From: GCA-2401735 sp051252095
GTDB lineage: Bacteria > Pseudomonadota > Gammaproteobacteria > Burkholderiales > Methylophilaceae
NCBI GenBank assembly: GCA_051252095.1
Contig: JBPOFK010000006.1
Span: 62,001-126,000 of the forward strand
Direction of reading: 5' to 3'
Length of the DNA stretch: 64,000 bases
This document shows positions 1 through 8,837 of the stretch, one piece after another. The notes under the pieces were generated by a model that made no database searches, was not told the origin of the DNA, and was given only the letters and a program-made list of their open reading frames with translations. Made by a program: the position numbers and the translations under genes. How positions within the stretch are numbered: position 1 is the first letter of the stretch; each line of letters starts with the position of its first letter.

Positions 1-104
1 AATATCTCTGCCGTTTTGGTGAGATTGCCTATTTTTGCAACGTGCCAAAAATAATTTAAATGGTGGTAATTGAGCCTAGACATTGTTCTATAAAAGTGAA
101 TGAT

Positions 105-117
105 TTGTTATAAACAA
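105..117. promoter_or_regulatory. Small dyad upstream of dabBA, possible LysR-type regulator site
   Basis: The arms TTGTT and AACAA flank a central ATA, about 60 bases before the dabB start. LysR-type regulators often bind T-N11-A dyads of this sort and often sit next to carbon-uptake genes, but no regulator gene is visible because the window begins just upstream. The short arms and A+T-rich context make a chance match quite possible. Confidence 0.25.
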
Positions 118-178
118 TATATTTTACTTCAATAAATGAATAATGGACAATGTTTTCATCTTAATAAGGATTGAAATC

Positions 179-1720
179 ATGAATCAAGTCATCAATACAG
201 TATTAATTAACTTTGCGTTGTTCACGCCACTTATCGCATTGCTGTTTTCTACAACAAGTCGTCGTTGGGAAATTGCTTATGTAGCACGGGTAGCAGGCTT
301 ACTGTCAGCTACTGCAATTTGGACTTTTGTTGTATTTAACGTAGACATTATTCACGCCTTCCCATTGATTCAATTTACTGGCGTCTCTAGCACAGTGTTG
401 TTATTAGTGCATTTCATTGGTTTTATCGTGCTGAATTATGCGCGCCGAAACTTTGAACTCGATGCCGACAATCAACGTTTTTTACAATGGTTTTTAATTA
501 CTTTATTTTCGGTAATGGTCACCGTGGTAAGCAATCATTTATTATTGCTTTGGCTAGGTTGGATCTCTATCAGTGTTAGCTTGCATCAGTTACTCATGTT
601 TTATCCACAGCGTTATCGTGCTGTACTGGCTGCTCATAAGAAGTTTATCTTTGCTAGAGTGGCAGAGGTACTACTTGGCGTTGCTTTTCTACTGATTTAT
701 GCAGAGCATAACAACGCTTATATTGACCAAATATTTGCACAATATCCATTGCAAGACTTAAGTGTTAATTTGCATATTGCTGCGTTTTTAATTGCCAATG
801 TAGTCTTAATTAAATGTGCACAGTTACCACTACATGGTTGGTTAATTCAAGTGGTTGAATCACCAACACCAGTTTCTGCTTTGCTCCATGCTGGCATTAT
901 CAACTTAGGTGGCTTGCTGTTGTTACTATTTGCTCCGTTATTTTCTCAATCGCTACCTGCACAAGCATTAGTTGTGATTGTAGCAAGTGCCTCAGCAGTG
1001 ATGGCCGCCTTGGTGATGATGACAATTACCAGTGTAAAGGTTAGATTAGCCTGGTCAACCATTGCGCAGATGGGCTTAATGTTGGTTGAATGTGCGCTGG
1101 GTTTATATACGCTAGCACTACTACATTTATTAGCACATTCCGTCTACAAAGCTTACGCCTTCTTAACTGCTGGTGAAGCGGTTAACCAACATGTTTTGCA
1201 GCAACAGTTACAAGCTTCTACAACCAAGTTTGACTGGGCGATTGCTATTGCAGTAACACTGACTACCTTATTAAGTGCTATTTATTATGGCTGGGTTAGT
1301 GTGCCTTATAGCCCATGGGTATTGCTCGCTGGCACCGCCATTGTGTTATTAGCAAACAGAAATGTGTGCGCAACACCTTTTACAGCAATTGTTCCGATCT
1401 TAGTGCTAACAGCGGCTTATGTGATTCTAAAAGGAGCTATCTCCAACTTACTACCAAACATGCAACATGATTATTACTGGCAAGCAGATTTATTAGTCAG
1501 TCTTTTGTTTGCTGGTTTATTTGTTGCTTACTTTGCTCTATTTGAAATGCAGTACAAAGCACTAGGACGTCGTGTATTACCACTATTAAACGCAGGCTTT
1601 TATCTAGATGAATGGTCAACCAGAGTCACATTGAGAATATGGCCAATTAGCCTTCCAAAAAAACAAGCTAAATTTAAAATTGAACAGGAACTGAAAAATG
1701 AAATCAGCAACCAAGCTTAA
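179..1720 (+). CDS. dabB: DabB, proton-conducting membrane subunit of the DAB inorganic-carbon pump (NuoL/MrpA-like)
   Basis: This is a polytopic inner-membrane protein of 513 residues from the NADH-quinone oxidoreductase subunit 5/antiporter family. Hydrophobic segments fill nearly all of it. The family core is visible as QLPLHGWLIQVVESPTPVSA followed by LLHAG, and later HLLAHSVYKAYAFL. In the DAB system this subunit is thought to couple cation movement to bicarbonate formation by DabA. I start at the ATG at 179 because AAGGA lies 8 bases before it; an in-frame ATG at 143 has no ribosome site. It overlaps dabA by 23 bases, and that pairing with a DUF2309 protein separates it from Nuo or Mrp subunits. 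Confidence 0.88.
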   Translation: MNQVINTVLINFALFTPLIALLFSTTSRRWEIAYVARVAGLLSATAIWTFVVFNVDIIHAFPLIQFTGVSSTVLLLVHFIGFIVLNYARRNFELDADNQRFLQWFLITLFSVMVTVVSNHLLLLWLGWISISVSLHQLLMFYPQRYRAVLAAHKKFIFARVAEVLLGVAFLLIYAEHNNAYIDQIFAQYPLQDLSVNLHIAAFLIANVVLIKCAQLPLHGWLIQVVESPTPVSALLHAGIINLGGLLLLLFAPLFSQSLPAQALVVIVASASAVMAALVMMTITSVKVRLAWSTIAQMGLMLVECALGLYTLALLHLLAHSVYKAYAFLTAGEAVNQHVLQQQLQASTTKFDWAIAIAVTLTTLLSAIYYGWVSVPYSPWVLLAGTAIVLLANRNVCATPFTAIVPILVLTAAYVILKGAISNLLPNMQHDYYWQADLLVSLLFAGLFVAYFALFEMQYKALGRRVLPLLNAGFYLDEWSTRVTLRIWPISLPKKQAKFKIEQELKNEISNQA

Positions 1721-4262
1721 TCCATATAATCCATATGTGAATCTAGATCCATTTAACGCTGTTAATTTAGCAGCGGATAAAATCGCCCCTAGTTGGCCAC
1801 TTGATCAATCTATCGCGGTGAATCCATGGTGGAAATTAAGAGACATGGACATGGCAAAGGCAGCAGCTAAATTGAGAGTACTTGGTAACGTACGAATGCT
1901 CATGCCAAAAAGTTACTATCAATCGTTATGGCAAAGAACACTAACCGAAACACATTTAGATGAAGCCAAGAAGCAACTAGGCGTTAACGCAGATACTGCG
2001 CAATTGGTTGAATATTTAAACACGCCTGACAACACGAAAGATTGGGTACATATTAGCGACTTTCTTGATGAGCAAGCTTCACATCAATATAAAATTTCTT
2101 GGCGAGAAGAAATGTTGCAACAGATTAGTAATTTCTGTGCATTTTACTTGCAGCACAATGATGATCAACCTGTAAGCAATAACACCTTCTACCAAGCATG
2201 GCGGACAACAGCAATCGCTGACAAAGGGATGCAGATTTTAACTGGTGAAGATCGTCTAAGCGCACTATTCGCAAGCCTGCCTGAAGATGCAGATGCGCTT
2301 GTTAAAGAACATCTGTATGAGCTAACTGGCAGTCATATAGATGAAGCCGCTTGGGAAAATTATGTTTACGCTTTAGTACTAGACATCAATGGCTGGGCAT
2401 CATGGTTAGCTTATGATAAGTGGCAAGCGGATTTGTATGATACAGATCATCAAGAGCTATTAAATCAACTAGTTGCAATCAGAATGGCGTGGGATTGTGT
2501 CTTATGGAGAAACGCAGCTTTAACCGATAAAAATCTGTTTACCCAGCTTAATTACACATTCCATCAACAACTCTTACAATCACAGCAGCAACAATTTCAA
2601 TGTGAAAATGAGCAGCAAAGCTTATGGGTATGGCACAAAGCAAGTGAAATCCAATTTCAGGAAACCATGGAAGAAAAATTGATTTCAGCAAAAAATCAGC
2701 AGGTTGAGTCGCCAGCTTTACAAGCGGTATTTTGTATTGATGTACGTTCAGCACAATATAGGACTAAGTTAGAAGCGCAGCATGATGATATTGAAACTTA
2801 CGGTTTTGCAGGCTTTTTTGGCTTGCCCATTGCGTATTCTCCTAGTATTAGCAAAAACAGCAGGCCACAATTACCAGGATTATTAAAACCAACGCTAGTT
2901 GCCAAACAAGTATCATCATCTTTACATAACAACAAGAGACGCAACCAATTGCAGAAAACATTAAGTTGGAAAATGGCAGCAGACAGCGCACCATCAACGT
3001 TTGGGGTTGTAGAATCTCAAGGCCTACTCAAAGTGTTTGATTTACTCAAACAATCACTTTTTGGAAAAAATTCAAGTGCAAATGTATTGCAAGAAGATCA
3101 TGAATGGTCGATCAATGCTGAAGAAAATGATTTAACGACTCAAGAATTGGCAACACTAACAAAAGCAGTTTTGAATGGCATCGGCTTAAAAACACCTTAT
3201 GCGCCAACAGTATTAATTGTCGGTCACGGCAGCCTATCGAGCAACAACCCTCATGCATCTGGTTTGGATTGTGGTGCTTGTGGAGGGCAATCTGGCGAAG
3301 TCAATGCTTCAGTTCTATGCTATTTACTGAACCGTAAAGACATAAGAGCAGCACTACATGACGAAGGAGTTAGCATTCCAGACACAACAACATTTGTACC
3401 TTGTTTGCACAACACAGTAACAGATGAAATTATTGTACTGAGTAAATCAATAGCAAAAGATAAAGTAGATAACTCTTGGCAAGCTTGGCTTAAAACAGCA
3501 ACCAATGATTGCCAAAAACAACGTGCAGCGAACGATACGCAGTTGTTTGAAGGTGAACAGAACATGCAAAAAGTACTTAGCAAAAGAAGCCAAGACTGGG
3601 CACAACTGAGACCTGAATGGGGCTTAGCGAATAATGCCGCTTTTGTCGTAGCACCAAGAGCGAAAACAAGAGGCATTGATTTTGAGGGCAGAAGCTTTTT
3701 ACATGACTACTCATGGCAATCAGATGAGAGCTTTACATTGTTAGAGCAAATTATGACGGCACCTATGATTGTGACCAACTGGATTAACTTGCAGTATTAC
3801 GCCAGCGTCACAGATAACCAGCATTACGGAAGCGGCAACAAAATGTTGCATAACGTAGTCGGTGGTAATTTTGGCGTGTTTGAAGGTAACGGTGGCGATT
3901 TAAGAATTGGGTTGCCGCAGCAATCTTTACATGATGGCAGCACATGGCGTCATCAACCTGTTAGACTAAATGTCTATATCGATGCACCAAAAAACGATAT
4001 CAACGCTATTATTCTTAAACACTCGATGGTGAAGGATTTAATTGAAAACCAATGGTTATGCTTGTTCCAATGGGATACTGAAAGCAACACAATTTGGCGC
4101 TATAGCAAAGGGGCTTGGGATAAAGTTAACGTAACTAAGCCGAACCTCTTGAATAAAACCATTGAGCTAAATGGTAAAAAAATTGAGTTTTGTCAAAAGA
4201 AAATTGAAGTATACGGCAAGCCTGTTCAGGTGGATGATTACGCAACAGTGATGCAAGCTTAA
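1698..4262 (+). CDS. dabA: DabA, DUF2309 zinc-binding subunit of the DAB inorganic-carbon pump
   Basis: This 854-residue soluble protein matches the DUF2309/DabA family, described in Halothiobacillus as the catalytic half of an energy-coupled carbonic-anhydrase-like pump that traps CO2 as bicarbonate. The expected zinc site is present: Cys346 and Asp348 in AVFCIDVRS, His510 in VLIVGHGS, and Cys525 in SGLDCGACGG. AGGA about 8 bases before the ATG, inside the end of dabB, points to coupled translation. There is no clear terminator after it, only a 12-base imperfect inverted repeat. In a methylotroph it would probably supply bicarbonate for anaplerotic carboxylation rather than autotrophy; that is inference. 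Confidence 0.9.
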   Translation: MKSATKLNPYNPYVNLDPFNAVNLAADKIAPSWPLDQSIAVNPWWKLRDMDMAKAAAKLRVLGNVRMLMPKSYYQSLWQRTLTETHLDEAKKQLGVNADTAQLVEYLNTPDNTKDWVHISDFLDEQASHQYKISWREEMLQQISNFCAFYLQHNDDQPVSNNTFYQAWRTTAIADKGMQILTGEDRLSALFASLPEDADALVKEHLYELTGSHIDEAAWENYVYALVLDINGWASWLAYDKWQADLYDTDHQELLNQLVAIRMAWDCVLWRNAALTDKNLFTQLNYTFHQQLLQSQQQQFQCENEQQSLWVWHKASEIQFQETMEEKLISAKNQQVESPALQAVFCIDVRSAQYRTKLEAQHDDIETYGFAGFFGLPIAYSPSISKNSRPQLPGLLKPTLVAKQVSSSLHNNKRRNQLQKTLSWKMAADSAPSTFGVVESQGLLKVFDLLKQSLFGKNSSANVLQEDHEWSINAEENDLTTQELATLTKAVLNGIGLKTPYAPTVLIVGHGSLSSNNPHASGLDCGACGGQSGEVNASVLCYLLNRKDIRAALHDEGVSIPDTTTFVPCLHNTVTDEIIVLSKSIAKDKVDNSWQAWLKTATNDCQKQRAANDTQLFEGEQNMQKVLSKRSQDWAQLRPEWGLANNAAFVVAPRAKTRGIDFEGRSFLHDYSWQSDESFTLLEQIMTAPMIVTNWINLQYYASVTDNQHYGSGNKMLHNVVGGNFGVFEGNGGDLRIGLPQQSLHDGSTWRHQPVRLNVYIDAPKNDINAIILKHSMVKDLIENQWLCLFQWDTESNTIWRYSKGAWDKVNVTKPNLLNKTIELNGKKIEFCQKKIEVYGKPVQVDDYATVMQA

Positions 4263-4276
4263 GCCTTGATTAAAGG

Positions 4277-4333
4277 GTTGGTACGAACCGTGGTGACAAA
4301 AAATGAAATATGTGCGTTATTGGTTCGTCCAAC
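4277..4333. repeat. Imperfect inverted repeat after dabA
   Basis: GTTGGTACGAACC at 4277-4289 can pair with GGTTCGTCCAAC at 4322-4333 across a 32-base loop. It lies between the convergent ends of dabA and the cysteine hydrolase gene. There is no U-tract, so it is not a standard intrinsic terminator. It could be an mRNA 3'-end stabiliser or a protein site. Confidence 0.35.
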
Positions 4334-4354
4334 TTGCTTTAAAACCAATACATT

Positions 4355-4963
4355 TTAATTAATAGTGACCTGCTCAACCGTATCAGCAATTGCTGCATAC
4401 AAATCGCGTGTTGATGCTATGGCAGAAGCTTGGGCATCACTCGCACTTATTATCTGTCCATTAGTGCCTTCTAAAGCGCGCGTAGCTGTAGCGCTGGCAA
4501 CGACGGTTGGTAAATAACCAAGATTAAAAGCGCCATGCGCAGTTGAATTAATACACATATGGGTCATAAAACCAGCAAGAATAATCTGTTGAATGCCTTG
4601 TGCTTTTAATTGCGCATCCAATTCAGTTTGGATAAATGAGTTTGGATAATGTTTAGTAATAATAGCCTCCCCCGATTGTGGCGCTACTTGTTCAATAAAT
4701 GCACCTATATCAGCATTAATATCATAGGGAGAACCTTCACCCCCATCATGTCGGATATGAAAAATTGGGATATTTTTCTGCCTAGCTGCTGCTAAAAGCT
4801 TCTCAGCTTCTTGCAGTGCTTCGTCCATCCCTGACAACTTCATCACACCTTGGGTATAAGTATTTTGGCAATCAATCATGATTAAAGCTGCACTTTCCAA
4901 GCTAGCTGGCTCATGACTCAGACCTACCACTTCTCTTAAGCTGACCAGTTGATTTGTTTTCAC
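4355..4963 (-). CDS. Isochorismatase-family cysteine hydrolase
   Basis: This 202-residue enzyme has the cysteine-hydrolase triad of nicotinamidases and isochorismatase-like hydrolases: Asp31 (MIDCQNTY), Lys104 (IITKHYPNS) and Cys137 (GFMTHMCINST). The substrate cannot be read from sequence; nicotinamide, N-carbamoyl compounds and others are possible, and the gene is monocistronic, so context does not help. The start is a GTG at 4963, chosen because GAGGAGAAAG lies just upstream of it and the family's N-terminal strand follows at a normal distance. It converges on dabA. Confidence 0.8.
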   Translation of the reverse strand: MKTNQLVSLREVVGLSHEPASLESAALIMIDCQNTYTQGVMKLSGMDEALQEAEKLLAAARQKNIPIFHIRHDGGEGSPYDINADIGAFIEQVAPQSGEAIITKHYPNSFIQTELDAQLKAQGIQQIILAGFMTHMCINSTAHGAFNLGYLPTVVASATATRALEGTNGQIISASDAQASAIASTRDLYAAIADTVEQVTIN

Positions 4964-5094
4964 TTTACTTTCTCCTCATCCGTCTTAATTTGTATCATTC
5001 AGTCTGCCGAACAACATCTGGCAATTGATTTGAATGGTATGCGTAAACTCTATCTTATGCCTAAAACACGCGCAAAAGTTTATAACGTGCCATG

Positions 5095-5122
5095 ATTCTA
5101 ATCATTTAATATGATTATAGAA
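5095..5122. repeat. Near-palindrome in the promoter region of the pqi operon
   Basis: TTCTAATCAT and ATGATTATAGAA flank TTAAT, giving an imperfect A+T-rich dyad about 90 bases upstream of the first pqiA-like gene, in a 245-base gap between divergent genes. It could be an operator for either gene. No regulator is encoded nearby and chance dyads are common in such sequence. Confidence 0.2.
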
Positions 5123-5208
5123 ACCAAGCGCCTGTAAATTAGGCTACACTTAAACAGCTATGAATAATTGATTCTGACACTTAACGGATGAAGGTCTAAC
5201 CATTAAAA

Positions 5209-5820
5209 ATGTACGAATTACATAATGTAATAGTTTGTGAGTATTGTGATGTTGTTCATCAAAAAACACCGCTATCAAAGGATGAAAGCGCCTATTGCTT
5301 ACGTTGCGGTAGCGAACTTGAACATTTTGACCAGAAGCTTAATTTAAACCTACTTCCATTAAGCTTAACAGGCATCATGATGTTTATTATCGCCAATGCT
5401 TTTCCAATACTTGAAATGGAAATTCAAGGCAAAACCAGCGAAGTGACTTTACTAGGCTCTTTGATCTTACTTAACGCTGATGGTGCATCATTAGTCGCCA
5501 TATTAGTACTCCTCACAACAGTTTTCTCTCCCTTTATGCACCTGTTGCTTATTAGCTATGTGATTTATGCCTCAAAAAAACATATCCATTTACCATATGT
5601 TCATTTGGCAATTCACTTTCTTCAAGCGATGGTTCCTTGGGGCATGGTTGAGGTATTTATGTTAGGTATTTTAGTGGCATTTATTAAGTTAGGAAATATG
5701 GCTGCCATTATTCCTGGAATTGCATTATGGGCATTTGTTGCACTTAGCATTTTAATGACTATGATTATTTCTTATAACCCAAAAAATTTATGGCACATTG
5801 ATGAAGCTAAAACGCCCTGA
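5209..5820 (+). CDS. PqiA-like integral membrane protein, N-terminal half of a split PqiA
   Basis: The 203-residue protein begins with a zinc-ribbon-like motif (CEYC at 10-13 and CLRC further on) and then about four membrane segments, the layout of one PqiA domain. E. coli PqiA is about twice as long and carries two such domains; here they are two adjacent genes. PqiA is the inner-membrane partner of the MCE protein PqiB in lipid transport between inner and outer membranes. It overlaps the next gene by about 20 bases, so the two are probably co-translated. No good ribosome site precedes the ATG; AAGG lies too far upstream to be ideal. Confidence 0.82.
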   Translation: MYELHNVIVCEYCDVVHQKTPLSKDESAYCLRCGSELEHFDQKLNLNLLPLSLTGIMMFIIANAFPILEMEIQGKTSEVTLLGSLILLNADGASLVAILVLLTTVFSPFMHLLLISYVIYASKKHIHLPYVHLAIHFLQAMVPWGMVEVFMLGILVAFIKLGNMAAIIPGIALWAFVALSILMTMIISYNPKNLWHIDEAKTP

Positions 5821-6484
5821 ATATCAGCATGTATTAAATGATTCAAGCATGCAGGATTCAGCTCCACAGATACGGACTGCGAAAAATCTAGGTGCAGTAA
5901 CTTGTCATTCTTGCGGCAAGATTTGGCGTGTAACATTATCAGAAAATAATTGCCCTCATTGCAATGCGCGTTTATATCATCGAAAACCCAACAGTATCAG
6001 CCGATGCTGGGCTTATCTTATTGCCGCATGCCTAATGTATATCCCTGCCAATCTGATGCCTATTATGATAACCAAGACATTATTTGATACGGAAAAATCA
6101 ACGATTCTCAGTGGTATTATCTATTTTTGGGTTTCTGGTGAATGGAGCTTAGCCGTGATTGTATTTATTGCCAGTTTTTTGGTGCCGCTACTTAAAATGT
6201 TTTCGTTAATGTTTTTATTGATTGCCACACAATTAGGCAGTTCATGGGGTTTAAGGCAACGCACACAGTTATATAAAATACTTGAGTTTGTTGGGCGCTG
6301 GTCAATGCTGGACGTTTTTGTTGTGGCTTTGTTGGTCGGTCTAGTGCAAATACCAGGTTATGCTAGCATTGTACCTGGTGCAGGCATTATTGCTTTTAGT
6401 GCGGTTGTTGTATTAACAATGCTCGCATCAATGAGCTTTGACCCAAGATTAGCTTGGGATGCATTAGAAAAGACAAATGATTAG
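5801..6484 (+). CDS. PqiA-like integral membrane protein, second half of a split PqiA
   Basis: About 227 residues, with a zinc-ribbon-like pair (CHSC and CPHC) near residues 35-55 followed by about four membrane segments including a PANLMPIMITKT stretch typical of PqiA domains. With the preceding gene it makes up a complete two-domain PqiA. The start is uncertain: ATG 5801 overlaps the previous gene, while ATG 5849 would leave a shorter tail before the cysteines; neither has a clear Shine-Dalgarno sequence. It ends 3 bases before the MCE gene, so the order pqiA-pqiA-pqiB-pqiC is one operon. Confidence 0.82.
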   Translation: MKLKRPEYQHVLNDSSMQDSAPQIRTAKNLGAVTCHSCGKIWRVTLSENNCPHCNARLYHRKPNSISRCWAYLIAACLMYIPANLMPIMITKTLFDTEKSTILSGIIYFWVSGEWSLAVIVFIASFLVPLLKMFSLMFLLIATQLGSSWGLRQRTQLYKILEFVGRWSMLDVFVVALLVGLVQIPGYASIVPGAGIIAFSAVVVLTMLASMSFDPRLAWDALEKTND

Positions 6485-6487
6485 TGG

Positions 6488-8203
6488 ATGATAGAGATGA
6501 CTGAACATAATAATGACGACAACAGTAAAGCGACTTCTAACAATGATCAAACATCATCTCAGTTACCTCATCCTGCTCATGCATATAAAAAGAATTGGTT
6601 GCCTTCATTAGTTTGGTTAGTCCCGCTAATTGCTGCATTAGTTGGTCTAGTACTCATCATCAATGTGTTAAATAAGCGTGGGCCAGAAATATCCATTTCC
6701 TTTAAAACTGCTGAAGGTTTAACGGCAGGGAAAACTAAGATTAAATACAAAGATGTTGATATAGGTGAAATAGAGAACATCACCTTGAGTAAAGATAGAT
6801 CAAAAGTGCTTGTGAATGTACAGCTCAATAAAGATGCTAAATTCTTTACAACAAAAGACACCCGTTTTTGGGTAGTGAAACCAAGGCTTGATCCATCTGG
6901 CATTTCAGGGTTAGGTACATTATTTTCTGGCGCTTATATTGCTGCAGATGCTGGCGACTCTGATGAATATGTAAGAGAGTTTGTCGGCTTAGAAACTCAA
7001 CCTATTGTAACTAGAGATGATAATGGAAAGCAGTTTATTCTTCGTGCTAAAGATATTGGGTCGCTGGACATTGGCTCTCCAGTCTTTTATAGGCGACTAA
7101 AAGTTGGCAGGGTGGCTGCTTACAACCTAGATGAAGATGGCAAAGGAGTCAATTTGCGCATTTTTATTGAGCAACCCTATACCAAGTTTGTGGGAATGAA
7201 TACTCGGTTTTGGCATACGAATGGTATTGATGTGCAATTTGATGCAAGCGGTTTTAAGCTAAATACACAATCGTTAGCTACGCTAGCATTGGGTGGTTTA
7301 GCATTTTCATCTGTGGATGATGAGCCAGGTTCAATTGCTAAAGAAAATACGTCTTTTCTATTAGCTGAAGATCAGACATCGGCTTTTAAAGAGTCTGATA
7401 GTCGATCTGATACCGCCATCTTAAATTTCAACCACTCAATTCGCGGACTTAAACCAGGAGCACCTGTTGATTTTCGTGGGGTTGTGATTGGTGAAGTTAA
7501 ATCTTTAGGCATTGAATATGACAAAAAGACCCACCAATTTCATATGCCAGTTGTGGTTGTATTATACCCAGAACGTTTAGGCCATACATTTAATGAAGAC
7601 AATGGTACTAATACAAAAATACAAAGACAACGCTTGAAAGTCATGATTGAAGATGGTTTGCGCGCACAACTTCGTACGGGCAATATCCTTACTGGCCAAA
7701 AATATATCGCGATTGACTTCTTCCCAAAAGCGGCAAAAGTTAAATTGGCTTCAAATCAAGAGATGAATGAAATTCCAACCATGCCAGGTAGCTTTGATGA
7801 GTTACAGGGGAACCTTGAAACAATTGCAGAAAAGTTGAGCACTGTCCCGTTTGATCAAATCGGAAATGAAATGCAAACAACCTTAACGACAATGCATAAA
7901 ACACTGGCAGATGCTGGCCAGCTGGCAAAAAGTTTAAATAACGATATTGTTCCGGAAATGAAGAATGCCATGATTGATGTAAGAAAAACATTAGCGAATG
8001 CTGACCAAACATTAAGCTCTGCCAATAAAGCATTTAATAGCGCTGATAATACGTTTTCTGAAGATTCCGCTGTACAACAAGATCTTAGAAAAACCTTTCA
8101 AGAATTATCTCGCGCTGCTGCGTCGCTTAAGGTGCTGACAGATTACCTAGAACAGCATCCTGAATCAATATTACGAGGCAAGCAAGCAGATGCCCTACCA
8201 TAA
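6488..8203 (+). CDS. pqiB: PqiB-type MCE-domain lipid transport protein
   Basis: This 571-residue protein has one N-terminal membrane anchor (about residues 38-58) followed by three tandem MCE domains, recognisable by repeated starts such as ISISFKTAEGLTAGKTKIKY and LKPGAPVDFRGVVIGEV. A C-terminal helical stretch (about residues 430-560) would form the needle-like barrel. PqiB assembles into a hexameric channel that spans the periplasm and moves lipids. A second in-frame ATG (6497) is equally possible as start. It overlaps the auxiliary lipoprotein reading frame at its 3' end. Confidence 0.88.
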   Translation: MIEMTEHNNDDNSKATSNNDQTSSQLPHPAHAYKKNWLPSLVWLVPLIAALVGLVLIINVLNKRGPEISISFKTAEGLTAGKTKIKYKDVDIGEIENITLSKDRSKVLVNVQLNKDAKFFTTKDTRFWVVKPRLDPSGISGLGTLFSGAYIAADAGDSDEYVREFVGLETQPIVTRDDNGKQFILRAKDIGSLDIGSPVFYRRLKVGRVAAYNLDEDGKGVNLRIFIEQPYTKFVGMNTRFWHTNGIDVQFDASGFKLNTQSLATLALGGLAFSSVDDEPGSIAKENTSFLLAEDQTSAFKESDSRSDTAILNFNHSIRGLKPGAPVDFRGVVIGEVKSLGIEYDKKTHQFHMPVVVVLYPERLGHTFNEDNGTNTKIQRQRLKVMIEDGLRAQLRTGNILTGQKYIAIDFFPKAAKVKLASNQEMNEIPTMPGSFDELQGNLETIAEKLSTVPFDQIGNEMQTTLTTMHKTLADAGQLAKSLNNDIVPEMKNAMIDVRKTLANADQTLSSANKAFNSADNTFSEDSAVQQDLRKTFQELSRAAASLKVLTDYLEQHPESILRGKQADALP

Positions 8204-8216
8204 GGATAATCCGAGT

Positions 8217-8837
8217 ATGAATACGATCATTCGTTTGTTAGTCATTTTTGCATGTATTTGTGTTGTATGGAGTTGCGCCTCTGTACATTCAACAAACTTT
8301 TATACCTTAAGTAGATCATTGCCACAACTGCCAAACAATGAACAAAATACGGTAGCAATAGAGAATGCGCCTAGCTTACGAGTCTCAGTCAATGTACCCG
8401 ATGGTCTTAAAAGACCTCAAATAGTCCTTAATAACAAGGATGGTTCACGCATATCCGTGCTTGAGCATGATCGTTGGCTATCCGCTTTTGATGAAGAGTT
8501 AAAAGATGCATTAACTAGCGGTATTCATAATAACGCCAATACACAAAGCCTATCTTCAAATAACCACTATCAAATATCAGTTAAGTTATTACAAATGGAT
8601 ACCATGCTTGCTGATACAGTTACCGCCAACTTTCATTGGAAGATTACACGTAATGATAATGTATCAAGAACAACTAAGCCTAGCATACCCACCTGTGAAT
8701 TTAGCGCGAGTAAGCCGATAAGTAATACCGTTGCCAGCGCTGTTAAAGGTATGCAAGCTATTGTTCAAGACCTTGCACAAACGCTCTCTGAACAAATAGT
8801 AAAGATGGAGTCAGGGCCAGTAAATACTTGCAGCTAA
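8217..8837 (+). CDS. pqiC: PqiC-like auxiliary lipoprotein of the MCE system
   Basis: A 206-residue predicted outer-membrane lipoprotein. A short hydrophobic signal ends in VWSC at Cys20, an imperfect lipobox, and the early FYTLS motif is the hallmark of the PqiC/DUF330 auxiliary component. I prefer the ATG at 8217 because AAGGAT lies 9 bases upstream and it places the signal peptide at the N-terminus; an upstream ATG at 8190 inside pqiB adds nine charged or polar residues. It would tether the PqiB tube to the outer membrane. Its stop overlaps the pepN stop by a few bases, so the two genes converge with no terminator between them. Confidence 0.8.
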   Translation: MNTIIRLLVIFACICVVWSCASVHSTNFYTLSRSLPQLPNNEQNTVAIENAPSLRVSVNVPDGLKRPQIVLNNKDGSRISVLEHDRWLSAFDEELKDALTSGIHNNANTQSLSSNNHYQISVKLLQMDTMLADTVTANFHWKITRNDNVSRTTKPSIPTCEFSASKPISNTVASAVKGMQAIVQDLAQTLSEQIVKMESGPVNTCS

